This document shows, one piece after another, positions 17,863 through 26,144 of a DNA stretch of 64,000 nucleotides; within the stretch, counting starts at the first letter, position 1; every line of letters begins with the position of its first letter. The stretch comes from Bacillota bacterium (GTDB taxonomy: Bacteria; Bacillota; Clostridia; Christensenellales; Aristaeellaceae), in assembly GCA_023398575.1 (NCBI GenBank), contig JAEWSC010000016.1:1-64000 (forward strand), given 5' to 3'. A program made the position numbers and the translations under genes. The notes beneath the pieces are model-generated. The model ran no database searches. It worked only from the letters and a program-made list of their open reading frames with translations, and was not told the DNA's origin.

Positions 17863-17891
17863 TTGACAAAGGAACTAGGGGAAGGTATGAT
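17863..17891 (+). promoter_or_regulatory. Promoter of the cystine-type ABC operon
   Basis: TTGACA (17863-17868) and TATGAT (17886-17891) are 17 bp apart. The -10 region is overlapped by GGTATGA, which is repeated in inverse as TCATACC about 16 bp downstream, and CATAC/GTATG form a second small dyad there. These could be operator sequences. Transcription would begin about 90 nt before the leader ORF. Confidence 0.75.
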
Positions 17892-17981
17892 AGCCACAAT
17901 CATATTTCATACCAATTAAGTATGTTAGATGTGAAATGTGAAATTCCGCATTATTGGGTGCGAAAAGGAAGGTGGCCCATC

Positions 17982-18065
17982 ATGCAAATGTTTGTCTCCG
18001 CGATCAAGTGGGAGATCGTCTCACCCCTTCATGTGCGAATGTGCTGCTGTATGTGTTGTTGCTAA
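17982..18065 (+). CDS. Polycysteine leader peptide
   Basis: A 27-codon ORF with the ribosome site AAGGAAGGTGG about 6 nt before its ATG. Its last eight codons encode MCCCMCCC, that is six Cys in seven codons before TAA, an extreme bias for the scarcest common amino acid. It lies on the transcript of a TcyJ-like cystine transporter, 51 nt upstream of the binding-protein ATG. Polycysteine leader ORFs acting as cysteine-responsive attenuators are known in mycobacteria. Here the predicted role is to let ribosomes stall when Cys-tRNA is short and expose the downstream ribosome site. Confidence 0.85.
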   Translation: MQMFVSAIKWEIVSPLHVRMCCCMCCC

Positions 18066-18108
18066 TGGCATATCCGCATACCAACAAATCACAAAAATGA
18101 AGGAGAGA
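18019..18108 (+). promoter_or_regulatory. Predicted translational attenuator: anti-SD in the leader ORF and SD of the transporter gene
   Basis: CCTTCAT (18026-18032), inside the leader ORF just before the Cys codons, is perfectly complementary to ATGAAGG (18097-18103). The pairing is extended by TCTC (18019-18022) with GAGA (18105-18108). This would bury the AAGGAGAG ribosome site of the gene at 18117. A ribosome stalled at the first Cys codons (from 18042) would cover 18026-18032 and free the site. No intrinsic terminator is present between leader and gene, so control would be translational. This model is an inference from base pairing. Confidence 0.65.
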
Positions 18109-18116
18109 CTTGATTT

Positions 18117-18950
18117 ATGAAGCGTTTGCACCGTTTGGCCGCCCTGGTTTTGGCTCTTGCCCTTTTGCTGACTCTTACAGTTACCGCCTTTGCCGCTGAA
18201 CCCAAGGTGGTGTATGTGGGCACCGAGGCCGCATATCCTCCCTTTAACTACACCACGCAAACCGGTGAGGTGGATGGCTATGACGCCGCTGTCATCCGCG
18301 CCATAGATGAGCTGATTCCCGAACTGACGTTTGAATTTGTGCCCACCTCCTGGGATTCCATATTCGTCGCCCTGGAATCCGGCAAGTTTGACATTATCGC
18401 CAACCAGATCAACAGGAACCCCGCCCGTGAGGAGAAGTATCAGTTTGCTAATCTGCCCTACTCCTTTGCCGGCAACTCCATCATTTTCAAGGCTGGCCGC
18501 ACCGACATCAAGGGCATTGCCGACCTGCATGGCAAGATTGTGGCCGCCGGCGTGGGCAGTTACAACACCACCTGGCTGGAAGAATACAATGCAAAGAACG
18601 GCAACCCCATCACCATCAATTACTATGACGGCAATGTTTCCCTGATCCTGCAGGATATCATTTCCGGCCGTGTGGATGCCACCCTTAACAGCGAGGTTAC
18701 CACCAGGCTGATCGCCGAAGAGTTGAAGCTGGATCTGGGCTATACCCTCATCGATGACACCGGCATCACCGAGCAGTACCTGCTTTTCTCCAAGAGCGAA
18801 ACCGCCAATGAAATCAAGCCGCTGGTGGATGCGGCTTTGAAAACACTGGTGGAAAGCGGCAAGCTGGGTGAACTGTCCACCCAGTACCTGGGTGCTGATT
18901 ATTCTACATTGGATTCTGTGAAAGCCATTTTACAGGCACAGATGCAGTAA
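18117..18950 (+). CDS. Cystine-type amino-acid ABC binding protein
   Basis: A 277-residue family 3 solute-binding protein with a signal peptide (about residues 1-23, ending TAFA). The mature protein starts EPKVVYVGTEAAYPPFNY and contains SGKFDIIANQINRNPAREEK and FANLPYSF, which resemble TcyJ/TcyK-type cystine receptors. It is not obviously a lipoprotein. It is the first structural gene of a three-gene ABC operon and is preceded by a polycysteine leader, which supports cystine or cysteine as ligand. Its ribosome site AAGGAGAG can be masked by the leader. Confidence 0.88.
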   Translation: MKRLHRLAALVLALALLLTLTVTAFAAEPKVVYVGTEAAYPPFNYTTQTGEVDGYDAAVIRAIDELIPELTFEFVPTSWDSIFVALESGKFDIIANQINRNPAREEKYQFANLPYSFAGNSIIFKAGRTDIKGIADLHGKIVAAGVGSYNTTWLEEYNAKNGNPITINYYDGNVSLILQDIISGRVDATLNSEVTTRLIAEELKLDLGYTLIDDTGITEQYLLFSKSETANEIKPLVDAALKTLVESGKLGELSTQYLGADYSTLDSVKAILQAQMQ

Positions 18951-18969
18951 GCTTTTCCAATGTATCTGG

Positions 18970-18999
18970 CCGGGCAGGAAGCCAATGTTTCCTGCCCGG
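18970..18999 (+). terminator. Hairpin after the binding-protein gene
   Basis: CCGGGCAGGAA (18970-18980) pairs perfectly with TTCCTGCCCGG (18989-18999), followed by only a short TTT. It probably terminates some transcripts or protects the binding-protein mRNA, giving more receptor than permease. Confidence 0.65.
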
Positions 19000-19030
19000 T
19001 TTCATGTGTTAATCAATGAGGGGGCTTGTC

Positions 19031-19747
19031 ATGGGGAATATATTTGACGTAAATTACATGCTGTCCACAGTCCCGCAAATACTGCCGTATCTGCCGGTAA
19101 CGCTGGGGCTGGCCTTTTTGTCTGCTGGGTTTGGGCTGATCATCGGCTTTTTAGTCGCATTGGTACGGTATTTCCGCATAAGGGTTCTCTCCGGTATATG
19201 CAAGGTCTATGTATCATTTATCCGCGGCACGCCGATGTTGGTGCAGCTTTTTTTGGTTTATTACGGCATTCCCATTTTGCTGGCCAGTATCAACCAATCC
19301 TTTGGTACAAACTTGAATGTCAACCGCATCCCTGCGGTGATATTCGCCGCAGTGGCTTTTTCCCTAAATTGCGGAGCTTATATGTCCGAAACCATCCGCA
19401 GCGCCATGCTGTCGGTGGATGCCGGACAATTGGAAGCCTGCTATAGCGTGAACATGTCCACCCGGCAGGCCATGCTGCGGGTGATTCTGCCACAGGCGTT
19501 TACCGTGGCGCTGCCTCCTCTTGGCAACAGCCTGATTTCCATGGTCAAGGAAACGTCCCTGGCGTTCAGCATTTCCCTGGTGGATATGATGGCCCAGGCC
19601 AAGCTGGTGGGCAGCCGGTCCTTCCGCTTTTTTGAGGTGTATGTGGTGGCCTCCATATTATATTGGTGCGTGTGCATCTTTATTGAACAGGCGCTTTCCT
19701 TCATCGAAAAGCGGATGCGCTGCTATGAGAGGGGGGCCGCCAAATGA
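19031..19747 (+). CDS. Polar amino-acid (cystine-type) ABC permease
   Basis: A 238-residue membrane protein of the HisM/TcyL class. It has about five helices and the conserved loop YVSFIRGTPMLVQLFLVYYGIP. The C-terminal EAA-type region reads LEACYSVNMSTRQAMLRVILPQAF. ATG 19031 was preferred because GAGGGGG lies 7 nt upstream; an in-frame ATG at 19016 has no good ribosome site. Its last bases overlap the ATPase start (ATGA). It forms the channel for the 18117 receptor. Confidence 0.88.
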   Translation: MGNIFDVNYMLSTVPQILPYLPVTLGLAFLSAGFGLIIGFLVALVRYFRIRVLSGICKVYVSFIRGTPMLVQLFLVYYGIPILLASINQSFGTNLNVNRIPAVIFAAVAFSLNCGAYMSETIRSAMLSVDAGQLEACYSVNMSTRQAMLRVILPQAFTVALPPLGNSLISMVKETSLAFSISLVDMMAQAKLVGSRSFRFFEVYVVASILYWCVCIFIEQALSFIEKRMRCYERGAAK

Positions 19748-20487
19748 TTGATGTAAAAGGCCTCAAAAAGGCGTATGGCGCTGTAAAGGTTTTGCAGGGC
19801 ATTGACCTGCATATTGAAAAAGGCGAGGTCGTTACCTTGATCGGGCCCAGCGGCGCAGGCAAGACGACGCTTTTGCGCATGCTCAACTGGCTGGAAAAGC
19901 CCGACGCGGGAGAAATTACCCTGGCCGGCAGCACGATCCACGCAGATCATGCCACGAAAAAGGACATATCCATGCTGCGCGCTCAAAGCGCCATGGTCTT
20001 CCAGCATTACAATCTGTTTCGCAACAAGACAGCTTTGCAGAATGTAACCGAAAGCCTGATCCAGGTAAAGAAGATGAATCGAAGGCTGGCGGAGGAGATT
20101 GGCGTTACCCTTTTAAATCGTGTTGGGCTGATGGACAAAAGGGATGAGTACCCTTCCCGCTTGTCCGGCGGCCAGCAGCAGCGTGTAGGCATTGCCCGAG
20201 CGCTGGCTGTGGAGCCCAAAGTGATGCTTTTTGATGAGCCTACCAGCGCGCTGGACCCGGAGTGGGTGGGGGAAGTACTGTCGGTCATGAACCAGATTGC
20301 GGCCGATGGCATGACGATGGTGGTGGTATCCCACGAAATGCGCTTTGTACGCAGCGTATCCAGCAGGGTGCTGTTCCTGGATGAAGGATTGATCCTGGAG
20401 GATGGCCCGCCGGAGCAGATTTTTGAACATCCGCAAACAGAACGCACCCGCAGGTTTCTTTCCCAAGCGAACCTGGCAAAGGCCTAA
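19744..20487 (+). CDS. Amino-acid ABC transporter ATPase (TcyN/GlnQ type)
   Basis: A 247-residue ATPase. The Walker A motif is LIGPSGAGKTT (about residues 31-41), the signature RLSGGQQQR, and the Walker B VMLFDEPTSALDPE, followed by the switch His in VSHEM. It starts in a 4-base ATGA overlap with the permease. It powers the cystine-type importer. The length is that of ordinary family members. Confidence 0.93.
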   Translation: MIDVKGLKKAYGAVKVLQGIDLHIEKGEVVTLIGPSGAGKTTLLRMLNWLEKPDAGEITLAGSTIHADHATKKDISMLRAQSAMVFQHYNLFRNKTALQNVTESLIQVKKMNRRLAEEIGVTLLNRVGLMDKRDEYPSRLSGGQQQRVGIARALAVEPKVMLFDEPTSALDPEWVGEVLSVMNQIAADGMTMVVVSHEMRFVRSVSSRVLFLDEGLILEDGPPEQIFEHPQTERTRRFLSQANLAKA

Positions 20488-20548
20488 TGGTGCTTGAGGT
20501 GACCGGATAACGGCGAGCCGGTCGTATGCTTGTGAGAAATGGAGTTAT

Positions 20549-21619
20549 ATGAAAAAGTTTCAACTGACTATCATCTGTTTAATCGCGGCTATGGTCATTT
20601 TACCTTGCGCTGCCATGGCAGAAATGGAAATGTCATTTCTTGATATAAGTGGAAGCGGCATGGTACTTGTGCAGGCGGATGGGCAAACCGCGCTGATTGA
20701 TGCGATAGGTCAAGCGAATGCTGCTGAAATCTTCAATGCGCTCAGCGGCTTTGGCGTTTCAAAAATCGATCTTCTGGCAGAAACGACGCCGTTTAGGGGG
20801 CAGCCTGAGGACGTACGCGAGTTGCTTGAGAAGCTTGCGCCTTCCGCGATATGGCTGCCCGAAGCGGTGGAGGAGAATCAAACCGCTCAAAGCTTTTCTG
20901 GTGCCATTGTACCTGGTTCGGGACATGGATTTATGATAGGGGGCGCAAAATTGATCGCCCTGCCTGCTTCAAATGTAGCAGATACGCAGGCTCAGGCCAT
21001 GGCCCTGCGCATTGAATATGGCCAGCGGACTTTTCTGCTGCTGCCGCCTGAGCAAAATATCGATAGCAGCAGTTTTTTAAACGATGGAGAAAAGAAAAAG
21101 GTAGATGTGCTCAGCGGCAATAACGGTGCATACCTCACCATTATGAATACTGCATCGCCCCTATGGTGTGTTTCGGCAGATGTGCCTGAAGCACAGGGCG
21201 CTGCCGCCAAATTGGATGCTGAGCCTATCAAGCTCAATCCTGCTCGGGACGGGGCAATTACCTTTATCACCGATGGTTCCGCAATCAGGGAGGAACATAA
21301 GTCTGGCGGCATTACCAGCCAAGGCAGCGTCAATGTCCGCAGGGAAGCGTCGGCGGCGTCCAAGCGCGTTGCGACGCTGAAAAAGGGAACATTACTTACA
21401 ATTACGGGCTCTGCAGCAAGCGGAGAAGGTGTCTGGTATGAGGCTGACATTCAAGGGAAGTCTGGGTTTATTCGCGGAGATTTGGTGACCGCGCTTTCGC
21501 GGGAGGATTTGGAAAGGCTTCAAAGTGAAGCCGCCTTAAATCCCTCAAAGAAAAACAGCAGTTCGAAACCGGCAAAAGAGAGTGGGGGGCAAGAGACGCC
21601 GCCAGCGGATTGTCATTGA
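20549..21619 (+). CDS. Secreted protein with a ComEC-like metallo-beta-lactamase fold lacking metal ligands, plus SH3 domain
   Basis: A 356-residue exported protein with signal peptide (about 1-25, ending AAMA). Residues 28-230 resemble the extracellular ComEC-type metallo-beta-lactamase domain (MEMSFLDISGSGMVLVQADG, then TALIDAIG). However, the place where HxHxDH should be reads LLAETTPFRGQPEDV, so the metal site is lost. Residues about 253-315 are a bacterial SH3 domain (GSVNVRREASAASKRVATLKKG). A Ser/Lys-rich tail follows. It may bind cell wall or be a dead-enzyme adaptor. It is 61 bp after the cystine ATPase and may share its transcript. Confidence 0.7.
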   Translation: MKKFQLTIICLIAAMVILPCAAMAEMEMSFLDISGSGMVLVQADGQTALIDAIGQANAAEIFNALSGFGVSKIDLLAETTPFRGQPEDVRELLEKLAPSAIWLPEAVEENQTAQSFSGAIVPGSGHGFMIGGAKLIALPASNVADTQAQAMALRIEYGQRTFLLLPPEQNIDSSSFLNDGEKKKVDVLSGNNGAYLTIMNTASPLWCVSADVPEAQGAAAKLDAEPIKLNPARDGAITFITDGSAIREEHKSGGITSQGSVNVRREASAASKRVATLKKGTLLTITGSAASGEGVWYEADIQGKSGFIRGDLVTALSREDLERLQSEAALNPSKKNSSSKPAKESGGQETPPADCH

Positions 21620-21687
21620 CACTCCATACAATGCCGGCCGTCATTCCTTTTTCATTACAGGCTGGCCCGAATACCATTTCCATGCAA

Positions 21688-21723
21688 TGTCGCCTGCAAA
21701 ATAATTGCAGGCGGCATTTTTTT
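21688..21723 (+). terminator. Rho-independent terminator
   Basis: CGCCTGCAA (21691-21699) pairs with TTGCAGGCG (21705-21713), followed by seven T. It ends the SH3-protein transcript about 70 bp after its stop. Confidence 0.88.
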
Positions 21724-21857
21724 CTGTTTTGCCTTGCGCTGATAGGCAGTGTGGGGATGGGCATCATTCCATTCCCGTACCGGATGGATGCTATTTTATT
21801 GAAATCGAATGATTCATTCTTGTTACATCGTTAAATATGTGAAATATACCCGTTTTG

Positions 21858-21879
21858 CAGATGTGCTCAAGCACATCTG
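21858..21879. repeat. Perfect 22-bp palindrome
   Basis: CAGATGTGCT and AGCACATCTG are exact inverted repeats with a 2-bp centre (CA). The lack of a T tract argues against a terminator. It lies about 200 bp upstream of the ABC operon promoter and could be an operator. Confidence 0.6.
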
Positions 21880-22075
21880 TCTATGCTGCCTCGCATGATG
21901 CATAAAACCTTGTATTTATGAATAGTATGCTTCAGCAGAGGCGGATCGTAATGACCCACAAACTACATATCAGGCAATAAACAAAGGCGATTTTGTGACG
22001 AAATGCACATATCGCCATACCTTTTCGCTTTTTATTGATATATTAAGTATAAAATGACAATTTTAACTGAATCAC

Positions 22076-22104
22076 TTGACTTTTTTATATATCTAAAATA
22101 CACT
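22076..22104 (+). promoter_or_regulatory. Promoter of the peptide-family ABC operon
   Basis: TTGACT (22076-22081) and TACACT (22099-22104) are 17 bp apart in an AT-rich stretch, leaving a leader of about 105 nt before the binding protein. Confidence 0.65.
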
Positions 22105-22216
22105 AATGATAAGATAAATGCGGAGATTCAATAGAGAAATGTGCCTGTGGATTGTTCACGACGCTAGACGGGGAATCCGTATGTCGTGTTCATAAATAAA
22201 AAGGAGGTAACCTATC

Positions 22217-24106
22217 ATGCGCAAAACCCTGTCCATTCTCCTTGCGCTGGCGATGCTGATTACGCTCGCCCCTATGGCGCTGGCAGAGGAGATGACCGAG
22301 GTCGGCACCCCCCGTGCGGAAACCCTCATCGTTGAAACCCAGTCCCCGACGGATGTGCCGGGACAGTTCAACTCCTATATGCAGGGCACCCAAATGGGCT
22401 TCGGTATCCATCAGTTGATGTCTGCTATGATGTGGGAAATGGACACCGTCAGTGGCGAGCAGTTTGGCGAAGTGGCCGACGGCATGCCTGTATCCAATGA
22501 AGATTTCACCGAGCATACGGTGAAAATCCGCCAGGGCATCAAATGGTCTGACGGCGAAGACCTTACCGCGGATGACGTTGCGTTTACCTTCAACATGATT
22601 ATGTCCAACCCCGGTATCAACCAGTGCGAATACTACAATTCTGTGTTCGCCTCCGTTGAAAAGGTTGACGATTATACCGTGAAGATCGTGACCAAGGAAG
22701 CTTTCCCCCGTTTGTCCCTGCGCTTTGGCGTAACCATCTGGGGCAACGACCTGCGCATCGTGCCTGAGCATATCTACTCCAAGCAGGCTGATGTCACCAC
22801 GTTTAAGGACAGCGCTCCCGTTGTGGCCGGCCCTTACACCGTGAAGTCTTATGACGAACTGGGCAAGTGGGTGCTTTATGAGCGCCGCGAAGATTGGCAG
22901 AGCAGCACCGTTGGCGTTGTGACCGGCAAGATGCCCCAGGCTAAATACATCTGGGTCAAAGTGCTGGGCGATGACACCACCCGCCAAATGGCCATGATCA
23001 ATAACGAAGTTGACATCCTTTGCGAAGTCACCCCTGAAATCCTGGAAGTTATGACCTCCGCTAACGACAAGATCGCTGCTTGGTACAAAGAGTTCCCCTA
23101 TGCAACCAGCGATGATCCCTGCTCCAAGGGCCTTTCCTTCCAGATGGCCAAAGAGCCCTACAACAACCCCGATTTCCGTTGGGCTATCGCTATGGCGATG
23201 AACTTTGACGAAATCTCCATGAACATTTTTGACGGCGTTGGCCGTTCCAGCCCCCTGCCCATGCTCACAGCCACCAGCGCTATGCAGGAGCTGTACTTCA
23301 AGCCCTTGATGCCTTGGCTCGAGGCATTCGAACTGGACCTGGGCGATGGCACCACCGTGAAGCCCTTTGACACCGGTTATGCCGAGCGCATCGGCAAGAC
23401 CCTGCGCGATCAGGGCAAGAACATCCCCACCGATTCCGCCGCTTTGATCGACATGTTCGGCTATGGCTGCTGGAAGTACGATCCCGCTGCTGCTGAGAAG
23501 CTTCTTGTCAAGGCTGGTTTGGAAAAGAAGGCCGATGGCTGGTACTTCAAGGGTCAGCCCTTCACCATCCACATGACCTATCTGGCCAACACCGAAGCCC
23601 AGGCTGGCCGCGGCGTACAGGCTGCCTATGACCAATTGGTGAAGTTCGGCCTCAACTGCACGCTGTCCAGCGAAAGCAGCGCCACCTGGGATACCAACAA
23701 CTCCACTGGTAACTTTGAAATCGCCGGCTATTGGCCCACCGGTTTCATCACCAAGGATGTTTACTCCCAGATCAATGGCTGGGACGCCGACTTGATCGTG
23801 CCCCTTGGCGAGCGCGGATCCGGCCAGGGTTCCCGCTGGAACAATGCCGAAGCCACCGCAATCATCAAGGAAATGGCAAAGCTGTCTCCCGAAGATGAAA
23901 AGTCCTACGAACTGGCCATGGATTTCATGAAGATCGCTATCAAAGAGCTGCCCTTCATCGGCTTCCACTCCGGCGTGAAGTTCGTGCCTACCAACAGCAC
24001 CCTGTGGACCAACTACCCCAGCGCCGAGAACCCCTACAATGGTCCCTGGTGGTGGTGGAGCTGCTTCAAGTACATCACGACCGAAATCACCCCTGTTGCC
24101 AAGTAA
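22217..24106 (+). CDS. Peptide-family (family 5) ABC binding protein, probably for oligosaccharides
   Basis: A 629-residue family 5 solute-binding protein with a signal peptide (about 1-24, ending PMALA). Typical elements are HTVKIRQGIKWSDGEDLTAD and DVAFTFNMIMSNPG near residues 95-135. The C-terminus has an unusual WWWWSCF. Family 5 receptors usually bind peptides or nickel, but homologues in Thermotoga bind mannan or cellulose oligosaccharides. Here the downstream genes are an isomerase, alpha-mannosidase and beta-galactosidase, so a mannose-containing oligosaccharide is the likely ligand. GGAGG precedes the ATG. Confidence 0.88.
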   Translation: MRKTLSILLALAMLITLAPMALAEEMTEVGTPRAETLIVETQSPTDVPGQFNSYMQGTQMGFGIHQLMSAMMWEMDTVSGEQFGEVADGMPVSNEDFTEHTVKIRQGIKWSDGEDLTADDVAFTFNMIMSNPGINQCEYYNSVFASVEKVDDYTVKIVTKEAFPRLSLRFGVTIWGNDLRIVPEHIYSKQADVTTFKDSAPVVAGPYTVKSYDELGKWVLYERREDWQSSTVGVVTGKMPQAKYIWVKVLGDDTTRQMAMINNEVDILCEVTPEILEVMTSANDKIAAWYKEFPYATSDDPCSKGLSFQMAKEPYNNPDFRWAIAMAMNFDEISMNIFDGVGRSSPLPMLTATSAMQELYFKPLMPWLEAFELDLGDGTTVKPFDTGYAERIGKTLRDQGKNIPTDSAALIDMFGYGCWKYDPAAAEKLLVKAGLEKKADGWYFKGQPFTIHMTYLANTEAQAGRGVQAAYDQLVKFGLNCTLSSESSATWDTNNSTGNFEIAGYWPTGFITKDVYSQINGWDADLIVPLGERGSGQGSRWNNAEATAIIKEMAKLSPEDEKSYELAMDFMKIAIKELPFIGFHSGVKFVPTNSTLWTNYPSAENPYNGPWWWWSCFKYITTEITPVAK

Positions 24107-24144
24107 GCTCTGAACCTATAGCCTTGTAAAGGCTGGGCGAATCG

Positions 24145-24183
24145 AGGCACGCGCCGCCGCATAAGTTGCGCGTGCCTCCTTCT
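24145..24183 (+). terminator. Hairpin between binding-protein and permease genes
   Basis: AGGCACGCGC (24145-24154) pairs with GCGCGTGCCT (24168-24177), followed by a pyrimidine-rich CCTTCTTT. It likely attenuates read-through so that the receptor is made in excess of the permeases. Confidence 0.75.
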
Positions 24184-24286
24184 TTATTGTATCGGGCTGG
24201 TGGCATGCACGGCACCGCAATTGCATTTTATTGTACCGGTACGTTTGCGTTGATCTATCTGCTTACATTGCAAAGGGGTGTAGCCA

Positions 24287-25285
24287 TTGAAATTCCGTAA
24301 ATACTTCGGTCTTCGCCTTTTGACCTGGGCCCTGACCATTTTGATAGGTGTCACTTTTATTTTCTTCATACCGCGCATGTTCCCATCCGATCCGGTGGAG
24401 ACCATGATCGGACAGATACAATCACGCTCCGGGCAGATGGATCCTGTGCAGATGGAATCACTGCGCAGGTCTTTGCGCGTTCAGTTCGGCATGGAAGGTT
24501 CACTGATCGAGCAATACTTTTCTTTCCTTTGGAAAGGCCTTTTACACTTTGACTTTGGCCCATCCTTGATGAGCTATCCTACTCCCGCAGGGGAGATCAT
24601 CAGTACTTATCTGCCGTATACCTTGGGCTTGTCGCTGACCACAACGATATTTGCCTGGGTAATCGGAAATATCATCGGCCTGCTGGCCGGCTTCCGCAAG
24701 AACAAACGCTCCTCCAAAATATTGGAAGGCATTGCCATATGCATTTATCCTGTGCCCTATTTTATCATCGCGCTGATACTGCAGATTGTGTTCGCATTTG
24801 TGCTGGGGTGGTTCCCGCTGCAAACGACCATCAGCACCATGGGTGGTTTCGGAACTTTTATCAGTTCGCTGCTCAAAGCGTCGGTGCTGCCAGGCATATC
24901 CATTCTGTTATTGGGTACCGGCTGGTGGATTATTTCTATGAAATCTCTCTCCGGTACAACGTCTGAGGAAGACTTTGTTCTCTACGCCCGTTACCGCGGA
25001 CTGTCAGAGGGCAAGATCGGCTTAAGCTATGTCTTTCGCAACTCCATTTTAACGCAGATCACAGCCTTGGCGATGGGCCTTGGCGGTGTATTCAATGGCT
25101 CGATCATGACGGAGATCATTTTCCAGTATCCTGGTGTTGGTCAACTGATTCAAAAAGCGATACTGCAGTCAGACTACAACATGATCCTGGGTTGTATCAC
25201 CATATCCATTGTAGCCATATCCACCATGACACTGATTGCCGATTTGGTGTATCCCTTTATCGACCCGCGTATCCGCTACAATTGA
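24287..25285 (+). CDS. Peptide-family ABC permease (DppB/OppB type)
   Basis: A 332-residue membrane protein with about six helices. The N-terminus GLRLLTWALTILIGVTFIFF and the C-terminal FNGSIMTEIIFQYPGVGQLI are hallmarks of DppB-type permeases. The start is a TTG with AAAGGGGTG upstream. It is the first of two permeases, 180 bp after the receptor with a hairpin between them. The odd TTG start may lower expression. Confidence 0.9.
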   Translation: MKFRKYFGLRLLTWALTILIGVTFIFFIPRMFPSDPVETMIGQIQSRSGQMDPVQMESLRRSLRVQFGMEGSLIEQYFSFLWKGLLHFDFGPSLMSYPTPAGEIISTYLPYTLGLSLTTTIFAWVIGNIIGLLAGFRKNKRSSKILEGIAICIYPVPYFIIALILQIVFAFVLGWFPLQTTISTMGGFGTFISSLLKASVLPGISILLLGTGWWIISMKSLSGTTSEEDFVLYARYRGLSEGKIGLSYVFRNSILTQITALAMGLGGVFNGSIMTEIIFQYPGVGQLIQKAILQSDYNMILGCITISIVAISTMTLIADLVYPFIDPRIRYN

Positions 25286-25298
25286 GAAAGGAGGGGCA

Positions 25299-26141
25299 AT
25301 GCGTATGAAAAAGTTCTGGAAAAACGCCAATGGCCGCTTGAAGGTCGGGCTGTTCATGACGGCTTTCTTTGTGATCCTTGGGTTTGTTGTGTTTTATCTC
25401 CCGCATATCAATCCCTTCACATTCAACACCTATCCCAAAAAACTTTTGCCCTCCTGGGATCATTTGCTGGGCACCACCAGCATGGGGCAGGATATTTTCT
25501 GGCTGCTGATTGAGGCCATTCACAACTCACTGCTGATCGGTCTGATCGTGGCCACCATTGGTACGGTGGTAGGCGTGTTGGTCGGCCTGATTGCAGGTTT
25601 TTCCGGCGGCGCGCTGGACAGGGTACTGACAGTGATTACGGATACGTTCGTTGTCATTCCCTCCCTGCCCATCCTGGTCCTCATGACCGCGCTGATGAAG
25701 GGTACCTCCACCGTGCTTTTGATGGCGCTGGTACTGGCCATGTTTGCCTGGGCCTGGCCCAGCCGGCAGATCCGCTCTATGGCGCTGTCCATGAAGGAGC
25801 GCGATTTTATCCATACCGCCTGGTTTTCCGGTGAGGGAACGCTGCAGGTGGTGGTCACGGAAATTTTGCCCTATGCGCTGACCTGGTCTCTGTCAAACTT
25901 TATGAACGCTACACTGGCGGCCATTGCTTCTGAATCCAGCCTAGCGGTTCTGGGCCTATCGCCGGCGAACCTGATCTCCCTGGGCAATATGATTCAGTGG
26001 GCCAGGGAACGGAACGCGATTTTTGCCCAGCAGTGGTATTGGATCGGTTCTCCGATTGTGGCGACGGTACTTATGTTTATCGGTTTGTTCCTGTTGATTA
26101 CTGGCTATAACGATTATAAGTCCATGAAGAGGGGTAGATAA
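25299..26141 (+). CDS. Peptide-family ABC permease (DppC/OppC type)
   Basis: A 280-residue membrane protein. HLLGTTSMGQDIFWLLI near residue 50 and the cytoplasmic loop with EILPYALTWSLSNF are typical of DppC partners. AAAGGAGGGG lies just upstream; ATG 25299 (4 nt away) or ATG 25305 (10 nt away) could serve, and both are in frame. It completes the channel with the TTG-start permease and is followed 3 bp later by the first ATPase. Confidence 0.9.
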   Translation: MRMKKFWKNANGRLKVGLFMTAFFVILGFVVFYLPHINPFTFNTYPKKLLPSWDHLLGTTSMGQDIFWLLIEAIHNSLLIGLIVATIGTVVGVLVGLIAGFSGGALDRVLTVITDTFVVIPSLPILVLMTALMKGTSTVLLMALVLAMFAWAWPSRQIRSMALSMKERDFIHTAWFSGEGTLQVVVTEILPYALTWSLSNFMNATLAAIASESSLAVLGLSPANLISLGNMIQWARERNAIFAQQWYWIGSPIVATVLMFIGLFLLITGYNDYKSMKRGR

Positions 26142-26144
26142 AAG

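Larger units (their letters stand above)
21620..22216. other. Intergenic region before the peptide-family ABC operon
   Basis: A 597-bp gap with a terminator at its left end, a perfect 22-bp palindrome at 21858-21879, an AT-rich stretch, and a promoter at 22076-22104 followed by a leader of about 110 nt. No convincing gene was found. Confidence 0.6.

Noticed and set aside
17748..18065. Long 105-codon frame ending in the Cys run
   Set aside because: The part before 17982 overlaps the promoter and cannot be on the transcript; only the 27-codon ORF from 17982 is supported.
22190..23968. 592-codon minus-strand ORF opposite the family 5 receptor
   Set aside because: It is the antisense shadow of a clear exported receptor with normal codon use; no ribosome site was seen.
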